Source: JADZAI01 sp046348585 (GTDB taxonomy: Bacteria; Pseudomonadota; Alphaproteobacteria; Micropepsales; Micropepsaceae). Taken from it: DNA of 64,000 nt. The position numbers were made by a program, and so were the translations under genes. Location of the stretch: contig JAXMDZ010000002.1 of NCBI GenBank assembly GCA_046348585.1, positions 124,001 to 188,000 of the forward strand, written 5' to 3'. The notes beneath the pieces were generated by a model that saw only the letters and a program-made list of their open reading frames with translations, was not told the origin of the DNA and made no database searches. Shown here piece by piece: positions 8,581 through 18,176 of the stretch (position 1 is the stretch's first letter; each line of letters opens with the position of its first letter).

Positions 8581-9413
8581 GCGCGCTTCCCATCGTCTAT
8601 CGCGGCTACGTCAATCCGTGGGACTGCGACGAGATGAGCCACATGAACGTGCAGTTCCATGTGGCCAAGGCGTCGGAGGCATTTTCCGGTCTGCTCGCGT
8701 CCATGGGCGTCTCGCGCGACGACCGCGCGGCGGTGCGCGTCGCGCGCCATCGCATCCGCTTCCTGAAGGAGATGCATGTCAGCGACCTCGTCGCCATTCA
8801 TGGCGGCGTGACGCGGATCGCCGAGGGCGGGATGGAGGCCGTGCTGGAGGTCCGCAACGGCCACGGCGATCTCTGCGTGGCGGTCGATGTCGGCGCGGAA
8901 GGCCCGCTTCCGGCAAGCGCGGAGCTCGTCGCCGCCGGGCCGGACGCGCCGGGCCTCCCCGAAGGGGCCGAGGGCGAAGGCACGCTGGAGGCGGCGGCGG
9001 CGTTCGAGGAGACGATCCGGAACGTCGTTCAGGCGGCGCACTGCGATCCCGACGGCGGCCTCGCGCCGCGCGGCGTGATGGCGCGGTTCTCGGAGGCGCA
9101 GGGGCATCTGTGGGCGATGCTCGATGCGCCGCGCGCCTGGCAGCGGTCGCAGTATCTGGCGACCGCAACGCTGGAATACCGCATCCGCTATGGCGCGAGG
9201 CCGAAGGCCGGCTCGATCGTCCGTCTGCTGACGAGCGTCGCGGCGGCGAGCGCGAAAACGATCCGCTTCCGTCACTGGCTGTTCGACGCCGAGACGGGCG
9301 AGATGGCGGCGGCGGCGGCGGGCGCGGCGCTGTTCCTCGACCGGGCGAGCCGCAAGGCGGTGCCCCTGCCGGATCGCGTCGCCGCGGCTGCGGCCAAGCT
9401 CATCGCGCGCTGA
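8577..9413 (+). CDS. Double-hotdog acyl-CoA/ACP thioesterase-like protein
   Basis: A 278-residue protein with two hotdog-like halves. The first begins YRGYVNPWDCDEMSHMNVQFHVAKASEA, typical of the thioesterase Asp/His region (motif broken here by the linking text: WDCDEMSHMNV is the key part). The second has GVMARFSEAQGHLWAML and LEYRIRYGARPKAG. It is likely to hydrolyse an acyl-CoA intermediate or salvage CoA in the pathway of this operon. Start ATG overlaps the hydratase stop by four bases. Its 3' end overlaps the convergent hydrolase gene by 14 bases. I do not recall this gene as part of the Pseudomonas atu cluster. Confidence 0.75.
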   Translation: MSALPIVYRGYVNPWDCDEMSHMNVQFHVAKASEAFSGLLASMGVSRDDRAAVRVARHRIRFLKEMHVSDLVAIHGGVTRIAEGGMEAVLEVRNGHGDLCVAVDVGAEGPLPASAELVAAGPDAPGLPEGAEGEGTLEAAAAFEETIRNVVQAAHCDPDGGLAPRGVMARFSEAQGHLWAMLDAPRAWQRSQYLATATLEYRIRYGARPKAGSIVRLLTSVAAASAKTIRFRHWLFDAETGEMAAAAAGAALFLDRASRKAVPLPDRVAAAAAKLIAR

Positions 9414-10245
9414 GCGCCTCGCGGATCGCGGCGCGCACCAGGTCGGGTCGTTCCATGGGCAGGAAGTGGGTCGTGCCGGCTACGCGCTCGATGCGCGCGT
9501 CGGGGCGGCGGTCGCGTAGCCGCTCCAGCGCCTCGACGCCGGTGGTCGAGCCCTCGCCGGCGGTGAAGACGGCGATGGGGCAGCGCACCGCGTCGATCGC
9601 TTCCAGCACGCCGGCCGGTCCCATGATGAAATTGGCGGCCTCCCACAACGGGTCGCAGGCGAGGCGGACGCCTTCGGGATCGGGCTTGAGGCCGCCCTTC
9701 AGATAGGCGGCGATGGTCTCGTCCGGCCAGGTCTTGAACGCGCCGCGCCCGATATAGGCGGCGAGCGCCGCCGCGGCGTCCGGAAAGACCGGGCGGCGCT
9801 TGCGCGCGCCGGCGACCAGCGGCAGCGCCTCGCGGTCGATGTCCGGCGGGAAATTGGCGGCGACCGGATCGAAGAGCACGAGCGCGCGCACCAGATCGGG
9901 CCGCAGCGCGGCGGCGAGGAGGCTGCTGGTCGCGCCCATCGAATGCCCGGCGAGCACATAAGGCCCCGCACCCATCGCCGCCAGCAGCGCCGCGAGATCG
10001 GCGGCGAAGACCGGCCAGCCGGGATGAGCCTGCGGATCGGCGGGCAGCGTCGTGAAGCCGTGGCCGCGCAGGTCGGCGGCGAGGAGCCGCGCCTCGTCGG
10101 CGAGCGGCGCGAGGATCGGCGCATAGGTCGCGCCGTTGAAGCCGTTGGCATGCGCGAAATGGACGGCCGGTCCGCCGCCGCCCCAGTCGAGGACATGAAC
10201 CTCGCCGCGGGAAAGCGCGATCATGCGGTGCTGAGGCTCGTTCAT
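9400..10245 (-). CDS. Alpha/beta hydrolase
   Basis: A 281-residue alpha/beta-hydrolase fold protein. The nucleophile elbow is AGHSMGA, the oxyanion region FAHANGFNG follows strand 3, and the catalytic His is in GTTHFLPMERP near the C terminus, with an acid probably in the FTAGEGST region. No signal peptide, so cytoplasmic. Substrate unknown; the family includes esterases and haloperoxidase-like enzymes. I use the ATG at 10245 (MNEPQHR) rather than an upstream start at 10290, which would overlap the terminator of the next gene. Confidence 0.8.
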   Translation of the reverse strand: MNEPQHRMIALSRGEVHVLDWGGGGPAVHFAHANGFNGATYAPILAPLADEARLLAADLRGHGFTTLPADPQAHPGWPVFAADLAALLAAMGAGPYVLAGHSMGATSSLLAAALRPDLVRALVLFDPVAANFPPDIDREALPLVAGARKRRPVFPDAAAALAAYIGRGAFKTWPDETIAAYLKGGLKPDPEGVRLACDPLWEAANFIMGPAGVLEAIDAVRCPIAVFTAGEGSTTGVEALERLRDRRPDARIERVAGTTHFLPMERPDLVRAAIREALSAR

Positions 10246-10262
10246 CGGCGCTCGCTGCAATG

Positions 10263-10297
10263 AAAAGCCCCGGACGCGGGCGGGCCGCATCCGGGGC
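10263..10297 (-). terminator. Rho-independent terminator for the exported protein gene at 10315
   Basis: GCCCCGGA (10267-10274) pairs perfectly with TCCGGGGC (10290-10297) around a 15-base loop. Read on the minus strand the stem is followed by TTTTC. It lies 18 bases past the stop of the minus-strand gene ending at 10315. Confidence 0.6.
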
Positions 10298-10314
10298 GAA
10301 AGACGGGAACGCGC

Positions 10315-10890
10315 TTACTCGACGACGCGTTCCAGCGTGCCGGTGACTTCGCGCTGCAGCTGGCCGTCCTTGAAGCGCGCGAACTCCAGGCGCATCGCGT
10401 CGCCCTGCACGGTGCGGGCGTAGTGGGTCACGTCGTAGGTGCCGTTGGCGTCCAGCACCAGCGCGGAGACGTGCAGCGTGTCGCCCTCGATGCGCGCCCA
10501 GTAATAGGGCTTACCGATCCAAAGCTCCGGCGCGTTCTTCTGCTTGAAGACGCCCGCTTCCTTGGTCGGCGTGAAGGTGATGTGCGTCGAGTCCTTGATC
10601 TTCACGGTCGAGGGATTCTCGTCGTCGATGTAGAGGGTCGACCAGGTGATGGTGAAGCCCTCGCCGGCGGCGACGGTTTCGACCCGCGACAGGCGGCCCG
10701 ACGCTTCGGCGGTGTCGGCCCCGGCCCCGCTGACGACCTTGGTCGGGCCCTGGAAAACGCCGACGAAGTGGGAAACCGGCATGGGTTCCCGCGTGGCGGC
10801 CGCTTCGGCGGGAGCCGCCTCGGGGGTCTGAGCGAACGCCGGCGCGGCGCAGAGCAGAACGGCGGCGACGGCCGCAACAATGGCTTTCAT
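10315..10890 (-). CDS. Exported protein of unknown function
   Basis: A 191-residue protein with a clear Sec signal peptide, MKAIVAAVAAVLLCAAPAFA, cut after AFA. The mature part is polar and beta-rich (FVGVFQGPTKVVSG; TFTPTKEAGVF; MRLEFARFKDG) with no cysteine. An ATG four codons upstream (10902) exists, but the GGGAG ribosome-binding sequence abuts it directly, so the ATG at 10890 is more likely. It is probably periplasmic. No family recognised. The gene has its own terminator and so is probably monocistronic. Confidence 0.65.
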   Translation of the reverse strand: MKAIVAAVAAVLLCAAPAFAQTPEAAPAEAAATREPMPVSHFVGVFQGPTKVVSGAGADTAEASGRLSRVETVAAGEGFTITWSTLYIDDENPSTVKIKDSTHITFTPTKEAGVFKQKNAPELWIGKPYYWARIEGDTLHVSALVLDANGTYDVTHYARTVQGDAMRLEFARFKDGQLQREVTGTLERVVE

Positions 10891-11012
10891 CTGAACAGTC
10901 ATCTCCCAGGGGTGGTCCCGCAGACGGGCAAATCAGCACAGACCGCGCCGGAAGGAAAGTGATTGACGAGGGGAGACCCCACCGTCTTTGCCGCACCGCA
11001 GCACGGACCGGC

Positions 11013-12593
11013 TCAAGGGGCGGTGCGAACCGTCTCGACGCCCAGAATCTCCACGACATCGCCCGGCGCGCGGCCGGCGAGGGCTCCAACGTCCCCGGGC
11101 GACAGCGGCTCCGGCGGCGCCAGCCGGACGATCAGCGTACCGCCGCCGTCCAGCCAGTCCTTGACCGGCTGGATGAGCGCCAGCGCCCTGGGCGTGTTGC
11201 CCAGCATGCCCGCCGACATGTCGAGGCCCGCCTTCATCTGGGACCGCATCGCCTCCGGCGTCATCTGTCCCGCCCCGCCGGATTCGATATTGGCGGTCTC
11301 GGCGATCATCTCCAGGTATTTCTGGATCCCGCCCTCGTCGACCAGCTCGATGGCGGCGGCATTCAGCGTTATCTCGTAGGGGTAAGTCTCGGGCAGAAGG
11401 GGGAGGCTCGCGAGCGTCAGGCCGCCGACGGTCGCCGAAAAGTCGATCGAGCCGAAGCCGCCGAGCCGGAAGCGGTAATGCGCCAGCGTGCCGGTGCCGG
11501 CGTCGGGATCGTAGGCCCACTCCATCGTCAAACCGACTTCCATGGGCGCCTGGAAGTGGCGCGCGACATGCGGCGGCGCGATGAACGACTCCGGCGGCGC
11601 GGGCGTGAACGTGCCGGTCATGTCGAGCGCAATTCGCTGCGGAATCAGCCAGACGAAGCCGACCAGGTCAGTGCACGCCTCCGGAAAGTCCAGTACGCCA
11701 AGTCCCGGAGCCGTCAGGACGTAGGACGTCATGCAGGACCGCCCGGAGGAGACGAGACCTTCGCGTTCGACCGGCGGCCACTCGGCGCGCATCAGCCAGG
11801 GCAGGAGCTTCGAGACGTCGATCCCGTCCCAATATCCCCCCGCAATGCTGACCGACATCTCGCCGAGCGGCGGCAGAGGCGTATGCGACGACAAGTCTTT
11901 GAAATCCATCCGGCTCCAGCGGCCGCGGTCGAAACCCTCGGCTGAAATTTCGGCATAGTCGTACGTCGTGATGCCCCGCGAGGGCGGCGCCGGGACCCCC
12001 GGCATCATCGCCGCGGCCATGATCGCAGGATCGACCTCCACATGCAGGCCGGTGATCGATGACGGCCCAGTCCGCGTCGAGTCGAGCAGATTGCCGACGA
12101 TCTTCGCCGCCATCTCCGCGTCCGATCCGAACTGGCTGCGCATGTCGGCGCCGGGTTTGAACCAGAACTGCTTCATCTCCAGCGACCCGGCCGACAGGCC
12201 GGCGATCGTCGCGACCGTCCTGCCGCCTGCGACGATGGCGACGCCGCGAAGATCGAGCCGGCCGAACAGCGCGCGGAAGGTCTGATCGGGCTGCGCCCCG
12301 TAGCGCGCGCCATCGAAGACGGTAAGGATCGCCTCGCCGTCGAGGCCGGCGGCTTCGACCCGTTCGATCGTCACCTTGTTGGCGTCGTCCGGAGTCCCGT
12401 CAGCCTTCTTCAGGGCGATGGTGAGGCCGTCGAGCGCCACGACGCCGCCCAGATCGGACTTCGCCTCATAGGTTGCGACCACGCCCGGCAAGGAACCCAG
12501 CAGCGCATCGATACCGGCAGGTGGCGCAACCTGTGCGGGCGTGGCCGCGACAAAGGCGGCGGCCACGACGGTGGCGAAAGCGAAGCGGCGCAT
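11013..12593 (-). CDS. Exported protein of unknown function, paralogue of the gene at 12799
   Basis: A 526-residue protein starting with a signal peptide (MRRFAFATVVAAAFVAATPAQ). It shares a layout with the upstream neighbour at 12799-14343: YGAQPDQTFRALFG against YGATPDETFQQLFG, ILPWMVKAEMPPV against LPWLMRAEWPPV, STPEAMREQM against MTPEAMRSQM, and a C-terminal GTLIVRLAPPEPL segment. Alternating short strands (VALDGLTIAL, GVAIVAGG) suggest a long beta-groove fold such as AsmA-like proteins, but that is inference. Two cysteines in the middle may form a disulphide that the paralogue lacks. Role unknown; periplasmic or outer-membrane associated. Confidence 0.65.
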   Translation of the reverse strand: MRRFAFATVVAAAFVAATPAQVAPPAGIDALLGSLPGVVATYEAKSDLGGVVALDGLTIALKKADGTPDDANKVTIERVEAAGLDGEAILTVFDGARYGAQPDQTFRALFGRLDLRGVAIVAGGRTVATIAGLSAGSLEMKQFWFKPGADMRSQFGSDAEMAAKIVGNLLDSTRTGPSSITGLHVEVDPAIMAAAMMPGVPAPPSRGITTYDYAEISAEGFDRGRWSRMDFKDLSSHTPLPPLGEMSVSIAGGYWDGIDVSKLLPWLMRAEWPPVEREGLVSSGRSCMTSYVLTAPGLGVLDFPEACTDLVGFVWLIPQRIALDMTGTFTPAPPESFIAPPHVARHFQAPMEVGLTMEWAYDPDAGTGTLAHYRFRLGGFGSIDFSATVGGLTLASLPLLPETYPYEITLNAAAIELVDEGGIQKYLEMIAETANIESGGAGQMTPEAMRSQMKAGLDMSAGMLGNTPRALALIQPVKDWLDGGGTLIVRLAPPEPLSPGDVGALAGRAPGDVVEILGVETVRTAP

Positions 12594-12743
12594 GAAGATA
12601 TCCCCGGTCCCGTTCGCGGGCAGTGAACACCAGGAAAGCGCCTCTTGTCATGCACGGCCGGGGAAGCCCAACGATCCCGATCTGCGCCGGACGATCTGCG
12701 AGATCGACGCGCCGGACCCATGTCCCGCCGCAGCCGCCACCCA

Positions 12744-12775
12744 ATGAAAACGGCGCGCCTCGCGGCGCGCCGTTT
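12744..12775 (-). terminator. Strong intrinsic terminator between the two paralogues
   Basis: AAACGGCGCGCC (12748-12759) and GGCGCGCCGTTT (12764-12775) form a perfect 12-bp stem with loop TCGC. On the minus strand it is followed by T-rich TTTCATT and lies just after the stop of the 12799-14343 gene, so the two paralogues are probably separate transcripts. Confidence 0.75.
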
Positions 12776-12798
12776 CAGTCTGCGCGAAACAGCGCCGG

Positions 12799-14343
12799 TC
12801 AGGGCGTCGCTTCGACCGTGATGCCGAGCGCGTCGGCGGCGGCCATCGGGTCCATCATCGCGCCCATACCGTTCATGGCGTTGATCGGCTGGGCCGGCTG
12901 CATGCGGACGGTCAGCGTGCCGGGCGAAGCGATGTAGGATTTCAGCGCCGCGACGATGCCCTTCATGCGATCGCTGAGCGGCACCGGCTGGCCGTCGGGG
13001 CCGGGCATGCCGGATTCCATGGCGGTCAGCTGGGCGAGCATCTGCTCGCGCATCGCCTCGGGGGTCGAGCCCTGCTCCTTGGCGCCCATGGCGAGCATCT
13101 TGTCGAAGCCGCCATTGTTCTTCACGACCAGCTGGCCGCTGACGATGCCGATCTGCATCAGCGCCATCTGCATGGCGGCGGGGTCGGCGATCTGGGCGAG
13201 GTTGATGCCCGTCAGATCCAGCGAGAGGTTGGTGTTGAAGAGGCTCGACTCGTCGATCCGCAGCTCCTTGAGCTGGGCGGTGCCGGCGGCGCCGTCGAAG
13301 GCCCAGTCGATGCCGAAATCCAGATCGAGCTGGCTGAGGCCCATCGCCTGAAGCTCGGCCGCGTTGGCCGGCGCGGGCACGATCACCATGTCGCTGAGCG
13401 TCAGCTTCAGCGCCGTGGGGACCAGCCAGTAGAAGTTGATCGGCTCCACGCTATAGGAGGCGATCGTCACCTTCGTGCCCATGATGTCGTAGTCGAGGCC
13501 CGACACGGTGCCGCCGCCGATATAGAGCAGCGGTTCGGGCGAGACGGGCGGCATTTCGGCCTTCACCATCCAGGGCAGGATCTTCGAGATGTCGCCGCCC
13601 TCCGAGGTGGCCGACGCCATCTTGGTCGTGTTGCCCATGGAGGCCATTTCGAAGCCGGCCATCGACGAAGCGCCGTACTGGCCGCGCGTGAAGCCTTCCA
13701 TGGCGAGGCTCGCCAGGGCGATCTTGCCGCCGTCCGCCTCGACCGAGAGGTTGGCGAGGCTGAGCGGTCCGGCGGTCGTGCTGTCGAGCAGCGCGCCGAG
13801 GAACTTGATGCCGTCGATGTCGGTCTGCGGCGCGCCGCCGAAGCCCGGCGGCTTCACCTGAAGCTGCTTCATCTGGACGCCGCCGAAGGCGAGGCTTTCG
13901 ATCGAGCCGACCTGGGCGCCGTTGGCGGTGATGACGACGTTCTTGATGGAGACGTCGCCGAACAGCTGCTGGAAGGTCTCGTCCGGCGTCGCGCCGTACT
14001 TGGCGAAGTCGAAGACGTGCTCGAAGGCGGCCATGTCGAGGCCGCGGATGCCGACCTCGCCGAAAACGACGCTGTTGGCCGCCTCGTTCGCGGCGTCGGC
14101 GAATTTCAGGTTCTTGACGGTCGTGATCCCCGACAGGGCGTCATAGGACTTCGACTCGTAGCTCGCCTTCATGTCGGGCGGCGCGAGCTTCAGCAGCGCA
14201 TCGACATCGACTTCGCCGGGCTGGAGCGCGGCGTCCTGCGCCTGCGCGACCGGCGCGATGGGGGCGAGCAGCACCACGGCGCCGGCGCCGAAGCCGGTGG
14301 CGAGGGCGGTGGACAGGAACAGGGCGGACAGCTTGAGACGCAT
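12799..14343 (-). CDS. Exported protein of unknown function, paralogue of the gene at 11013
   Basis: A 514-residue protein with a signal peptide (hydrophobic stretch FLSTALATGFGAGAVVLLAP, cleavage near AQAQD). The mature protein is rich in short amphipathic strands (GITTVKNLKF, VSIKNVVITANG, GGVQMKQLQV) and has a Met-rich helical region near the C terminus. It aligns end to end with the next gene downstream (see 11013). No catalytic motif or cysteine pattern is visible. It may be a structural or lipid-binding envelope protein. The surrounding minus-strand genes do not explain its job. Confidence 0.65.
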   Translation of the reverse strand: MRLKLSALFLSTALATGFGAGAVVLLAPIAPVAQAQDAALQPGEVDVDALLKLAPPDMKASYESKSYDALSGITTVKNLKFADAANEAANSVVFGEVGIRGLDMAAFEHVFDFAKYGATPDETFQQLFGDVSIKNVVITANGAQVGSIESLAFGGVQMKQLQVKPPGFGGAPQTDIDGIKFLGALLDSTTAGPLSLANLSVEADGGKIALASLAMEGFTRGQYGASSMAGFEMASMGNTTKMASATSEGGDISKILPWMVKAEMPPVSPEPLLYIGGGTVSGLDYDIMGTKVTIASYSVEPINFYWLVPTALKLTLSDMVIVPAPANAAELQAMGLSQLDLDFGIDWAFDGAAGTAQLKELRIDESSLFNTNLSLDLTGINLAQIADPAAMQMALMQIGIVSGQLVVKNNGGFDKMLAMGAKEQGSTPEAMREQMLAQLTAMESGMPGPDGQPVPLSDRMKGIVAALKSYIASPGTLTVRMQPAQPINAMNGMGAMMDPMAAADALGITVEATP

Positions 14344-14462
14344 GAAGGGATCTCCCCAAGAGGCGGGCCGGACGGCCCCGAACGCGCGTCTTCTTACGCA
14401 ATTGCGGCGAAAAGCGGAACCGCCGAGCCGCCTGCCATGCGAAATCCCTCACATTAGGCATG

Positions 14463-14491
14463 AAAAAGGGCCGGGATTTCGCCCGGCCCTT
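14463..14491 (-). terminator. Intrinsic terminator of the thiolase/FadB operon
   Basis: AAGGGCCGGG (14466-14475) pairs with CCCGGCCCTT (14482-14491) around ATTTCG. On the minus strand the stem is followed by TTTCA with two stem T residues before it. It lies 25 bases after the stop at 14516. Confidence 0.75.
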
Positions 14492-14515
14492 CGCGCAATC
14501 GTCACAGTGCCGGGG

Positions 14516-16723
14516 TCAGGCGGCTTTCCGGCCGGATTTCCAATTGCCGTAGAAGGTCTCGCCCCTGGCGGCCATGTCGCGCAGAAGCTGCGGGGGGGCG
14601 AAGCGGGGGCCATAGGCCTGGGCCATGCGGTCGCACTCCTCGACGAACTTCGCCAGCCCGACCGTGTCGATCAGACTGATCGGGCCGCCGGTCCAGGGCG
14701 CAAAGCCCCAGCCGAGAATGGCCCCGACATCGCCGTCGCGCGGGTCGGTGACGACGCCCTCGGCGACGCAGCGCGCCGCCTCGACCGCCTGGCGATAGAG
14801 GAAGCGCTTCTTCAGTTCCTCCACCGCCGCCGGTTCGGCTTCGGTCACCTTGAGCGCGACGAGATCGGCGAGGCCGGGCCACAGCGTCTTCGGTCCCTTG
14901 TTCGCCGGATAGTCGTAGAAGCCCTTGCCGTTCTTGCGGCCGAGGCGGCCGTGCTTGACGACCAGCGCCTCGATGAGCGCGTCCGAAGGTCCGGCCACAT
15001 AGGCGGCGCCGAGATCCTTCTTGGTCTGCTCGCGCACCTTGTAGGCGAGGTCGAGCGCCACGTCGTCGGCCAGCTCCAGCGGGCCGCGCGGCATGCCGGT
15101 CATGCGCCCGACATTGTCGACGATGGCCGGGGCGATGCCTTCGGCCAGCATCTCCTGACCTTCGGCGACATAGGTGCCGAAGCAGCGCGAGGTGTAGAAG
15201 CCGCGGCTGTCGTTCACGACGATCGGCGTCTTGCGGATCTTCTTCACATAGTCGATCGCCACCGCGACGGCGCGCGGCGCGGTCTTCTTGCCGAGGATGA
15301 GTTCGACGAGCCCCATCTTGTCGACGGGCGAGAAGAAGTGGATGCCGATGAAGTTCTCCGGCCGGCGGCTCGCCTCGGCGAGGCCGGTGATCGGCAGCGT
15401 CGAGGTGTTGGAGCCGAAGATCGCGCCGGGCGAAAGCTCGGACTCCGCCAGTCTGGTGACCGTCGCCTTGATCTCGCGGTTCTCGAACACCGCCTCGACG
15501 ACGAGGTCCGATCCCTTCACGTCGGCGTAGTCGGTCGTCGGCCTGATCAGCGCGAGCACGGCGTCGGCCTTCTCCTTCGCCATCTTGCCGCGCTCCACCT
15601 GCTTGGCGAGCAGCGCGGCCGAATAGGCCTTGCCCTTCTCCGCCGCTTCGATGGTGGTGTCGATCAGGACCGTCTCGATGCCGGCCATCGCCTGCACATA
15701 GGCGATGCCCGCGCCCATCATGCCGGCGCCGATCACGGTCACCTTCTTCGCATCGCTCGGCGGCTCGCCTGCCGGGCGGCGAGCGCCCTTGCCCAGCTCC
15801 TGCATCGAAAGGAACAGCGAACGGATCATGTTCTTGGCGGCCGGGTGCATCAGCAGCTTGGCGAAGTAACGCGACTCGATGCGCAGCGCCGCATCCATGG
15901 GAACCTGGAGGCCCTCATAGACGCAGGACATGATGAACTTCTGGGCCGGATAGTTGCCGTAGGAGTTCTTGCGCAGCAGCGCGTTGCCGATGGTGAAGAC
16001 GCCGGCCCCGCCGGGGCTGTGCGGCGTGCCGCCCGGCACCTTGTAGTCCTTCTTGTCCCAGGGCTGCACCGGATCGCCCTTGGTGCGGATCCAGTCCTTG
16101 GCGGTGGAGACTTCGGTGCCCGGCGCGGCGGTCGCATGCACGATGCCGAGCTTGACCGCTTCCTGCGGCGAGACGGGATTGCCCGCGTTGATCAGCTCCA
16201 GCGCCTTCTGCGCGCCGATGAGTCGGGGCAGACGCTGCGTGCCGCCGCCGCCGGGCAGCAGGCCGATCTTGGATTCCGGCAGGCCGAGCTGGATCTTCGG
16301 ATTGTCGCCGACGACGCGGTAGTGGCAGGCGAGCGTCACCTCAAGCCCGCCGCCCAGCGCCAGGCCGTTGATCGCCGCGGCGATCGGCTTGCCGCAGGTC
16401 TCAAGCCCGCGCAGCACCTTGTTGAAGCCGTAGGCGCTGTCGAAGGCGCGCTGCAGCCGCTCCTGCTCGGAGAGACGGGAATCGCCGCCGGCGTTCTCGC
16501 CCATTTCGCCGAGGTCCGCGCCCGCGCAGAAGCCCGACGTCTTTCCCGAGGTGATGACCGCGCCCTTGATGGCGGGATCGGCGCCGATGCGCTCGGCGAT
16601 CAGCGTGATCTCCTTCAGCACCGTGGCGGTCAGCGTGTTCATCGAACGGCCGGGGACGTCGAACACCGCGGTGGCGATGCCGTCGCTGTCGACCGAAAAC
16701 TTGAAGGTCTCGTAGGCGGTCAT
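14516..16723 (-). CDS. Bifunctional enoyl-CoA hydratase / 3-hydroxyacyl-CoA dehydrogenase (FadB/FadJ-like)
   Basis: A 735-residue fatty-acid oxidation protein. The N-terminal crotonase domain (1-200) has FCAGADLGEMG and INGLALGGGLEVTLACHYR with the hydratase glutamate and PESKIGLLPGGGGTQRLPR. The dehydrogenase NAD-binding motif VIGAGMMGAGIA begins near 330, followed by the HFFSPVDKM and GFYTSRCFGTY segments of the C-terminal domain. It hydrates 2-enoyl-CoA and oxidises 3-hydroxyacyl-CoA. It lies 13 bases downstream of the thiolase gene in one operon and has a GGGAGG ribosome-binding site. Confidence 0.92.
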   Translation of the reverse strand: MTAYETFKFSVDSDGIATAVFDVPGRSMNTLTATVLKEITLIAERIGADPAIKGAVITSGKTSGFCAGADLGEMGENAGGDSRLSEQERLQRAFDSAYGFNKVLRGLETCGKPIAAAINGLALGGGLEVTLACHYRVVGDNPKIQLGLPESKIGLLPGGGGTQRLPRLIGAQKALELINAGNPVSPQEAVKLGIVHATAAPGTEVSTAKDWIRTKGDPVQPWDKKDYKVPGGTPHSPGGAGVFTIGNALLRKNSYGNYPAQKFIMSCVYEGLQVPMDAALRIESRYFAKLLMHPAAKNMIRSLFLSMQELGKGARRPAGEPPSDAKKVTVIGAGMMGAGIAYVQAMAGIETVLIDTTIEAAEKGKAYSAALLAKQVERGKMAKEKADAVLALIRPTTDYADVKGSDLVVEAVFENREIKATVTRLAESELSPGAIFGSNTSTLPITGLAEASRRPENFIGIHFFSPVDKMGLVELILGKKTAPRAVAVAIDYVKKIRKTPIVVNDSRGFYTSRCFGTYVAEGQEMLAEGIAPAIVDNVGRMTGMPRGPLELADDVALDLAYKVREQTKKDLGAAYVAGPSDALIEALVVKHGRLGRKNGKGFYDYPANKGPKTLWPGLADLVALKVTEAEPAAVEELKKRFLYRQAVEAARCVAEGVVTDPRDGDVGAILGWGFAPWTGGPISLIDTVGLAKFVEECDRMAQAYGPRFAPPQLLRDMAARGETFYGNWKSGRKAA

Positions 16724-16736
16724 GGCGATCCCTCCC

Positions 16737-17942
<1,206 letters not shown>

Positions 17943-18034
17943 TGGCCGATCTCCCTGACGGGGCCGTCCCCGGACAGATCGCCGGTCAGCCCTCGGATCT
18001 CTATGCTTAGCGACCTAGGCTTGGGCGACGCGGG

Positions 18035-18057
18035 CGTCAACATGACGTTTACGTCAA
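18035..18057 (-). promoter_or_regulatory. Candidate operator upstream of the thiolase operon
   Basis: TGACGT (18043-18048) and ACGTCA (18051-18056) are an inverted repeat separated by TT. The minus strand reads TTGACGTAAACGTCAT, followed directly by a second TTGACG (18040-18035) that could be a -35 box for the thiolase gene, although no good -10 follows. The same arms recur before the MerR gene at 45242. It may bind the MerR/LiuR-like or the adjacent TetR protein. Confidence 0.45.
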
Positions 18058-18176
18058 CGAGAGATTTTTTGATTGTGCGGTGCAACAGCAAGACCGAAAG
18101 CCGCACCGTTGTCCGTGTTCTAAAATTGACGCCTTGTCTTCAAGAACGTAAGCCGACCCCTCGAATTGGGGGCACG

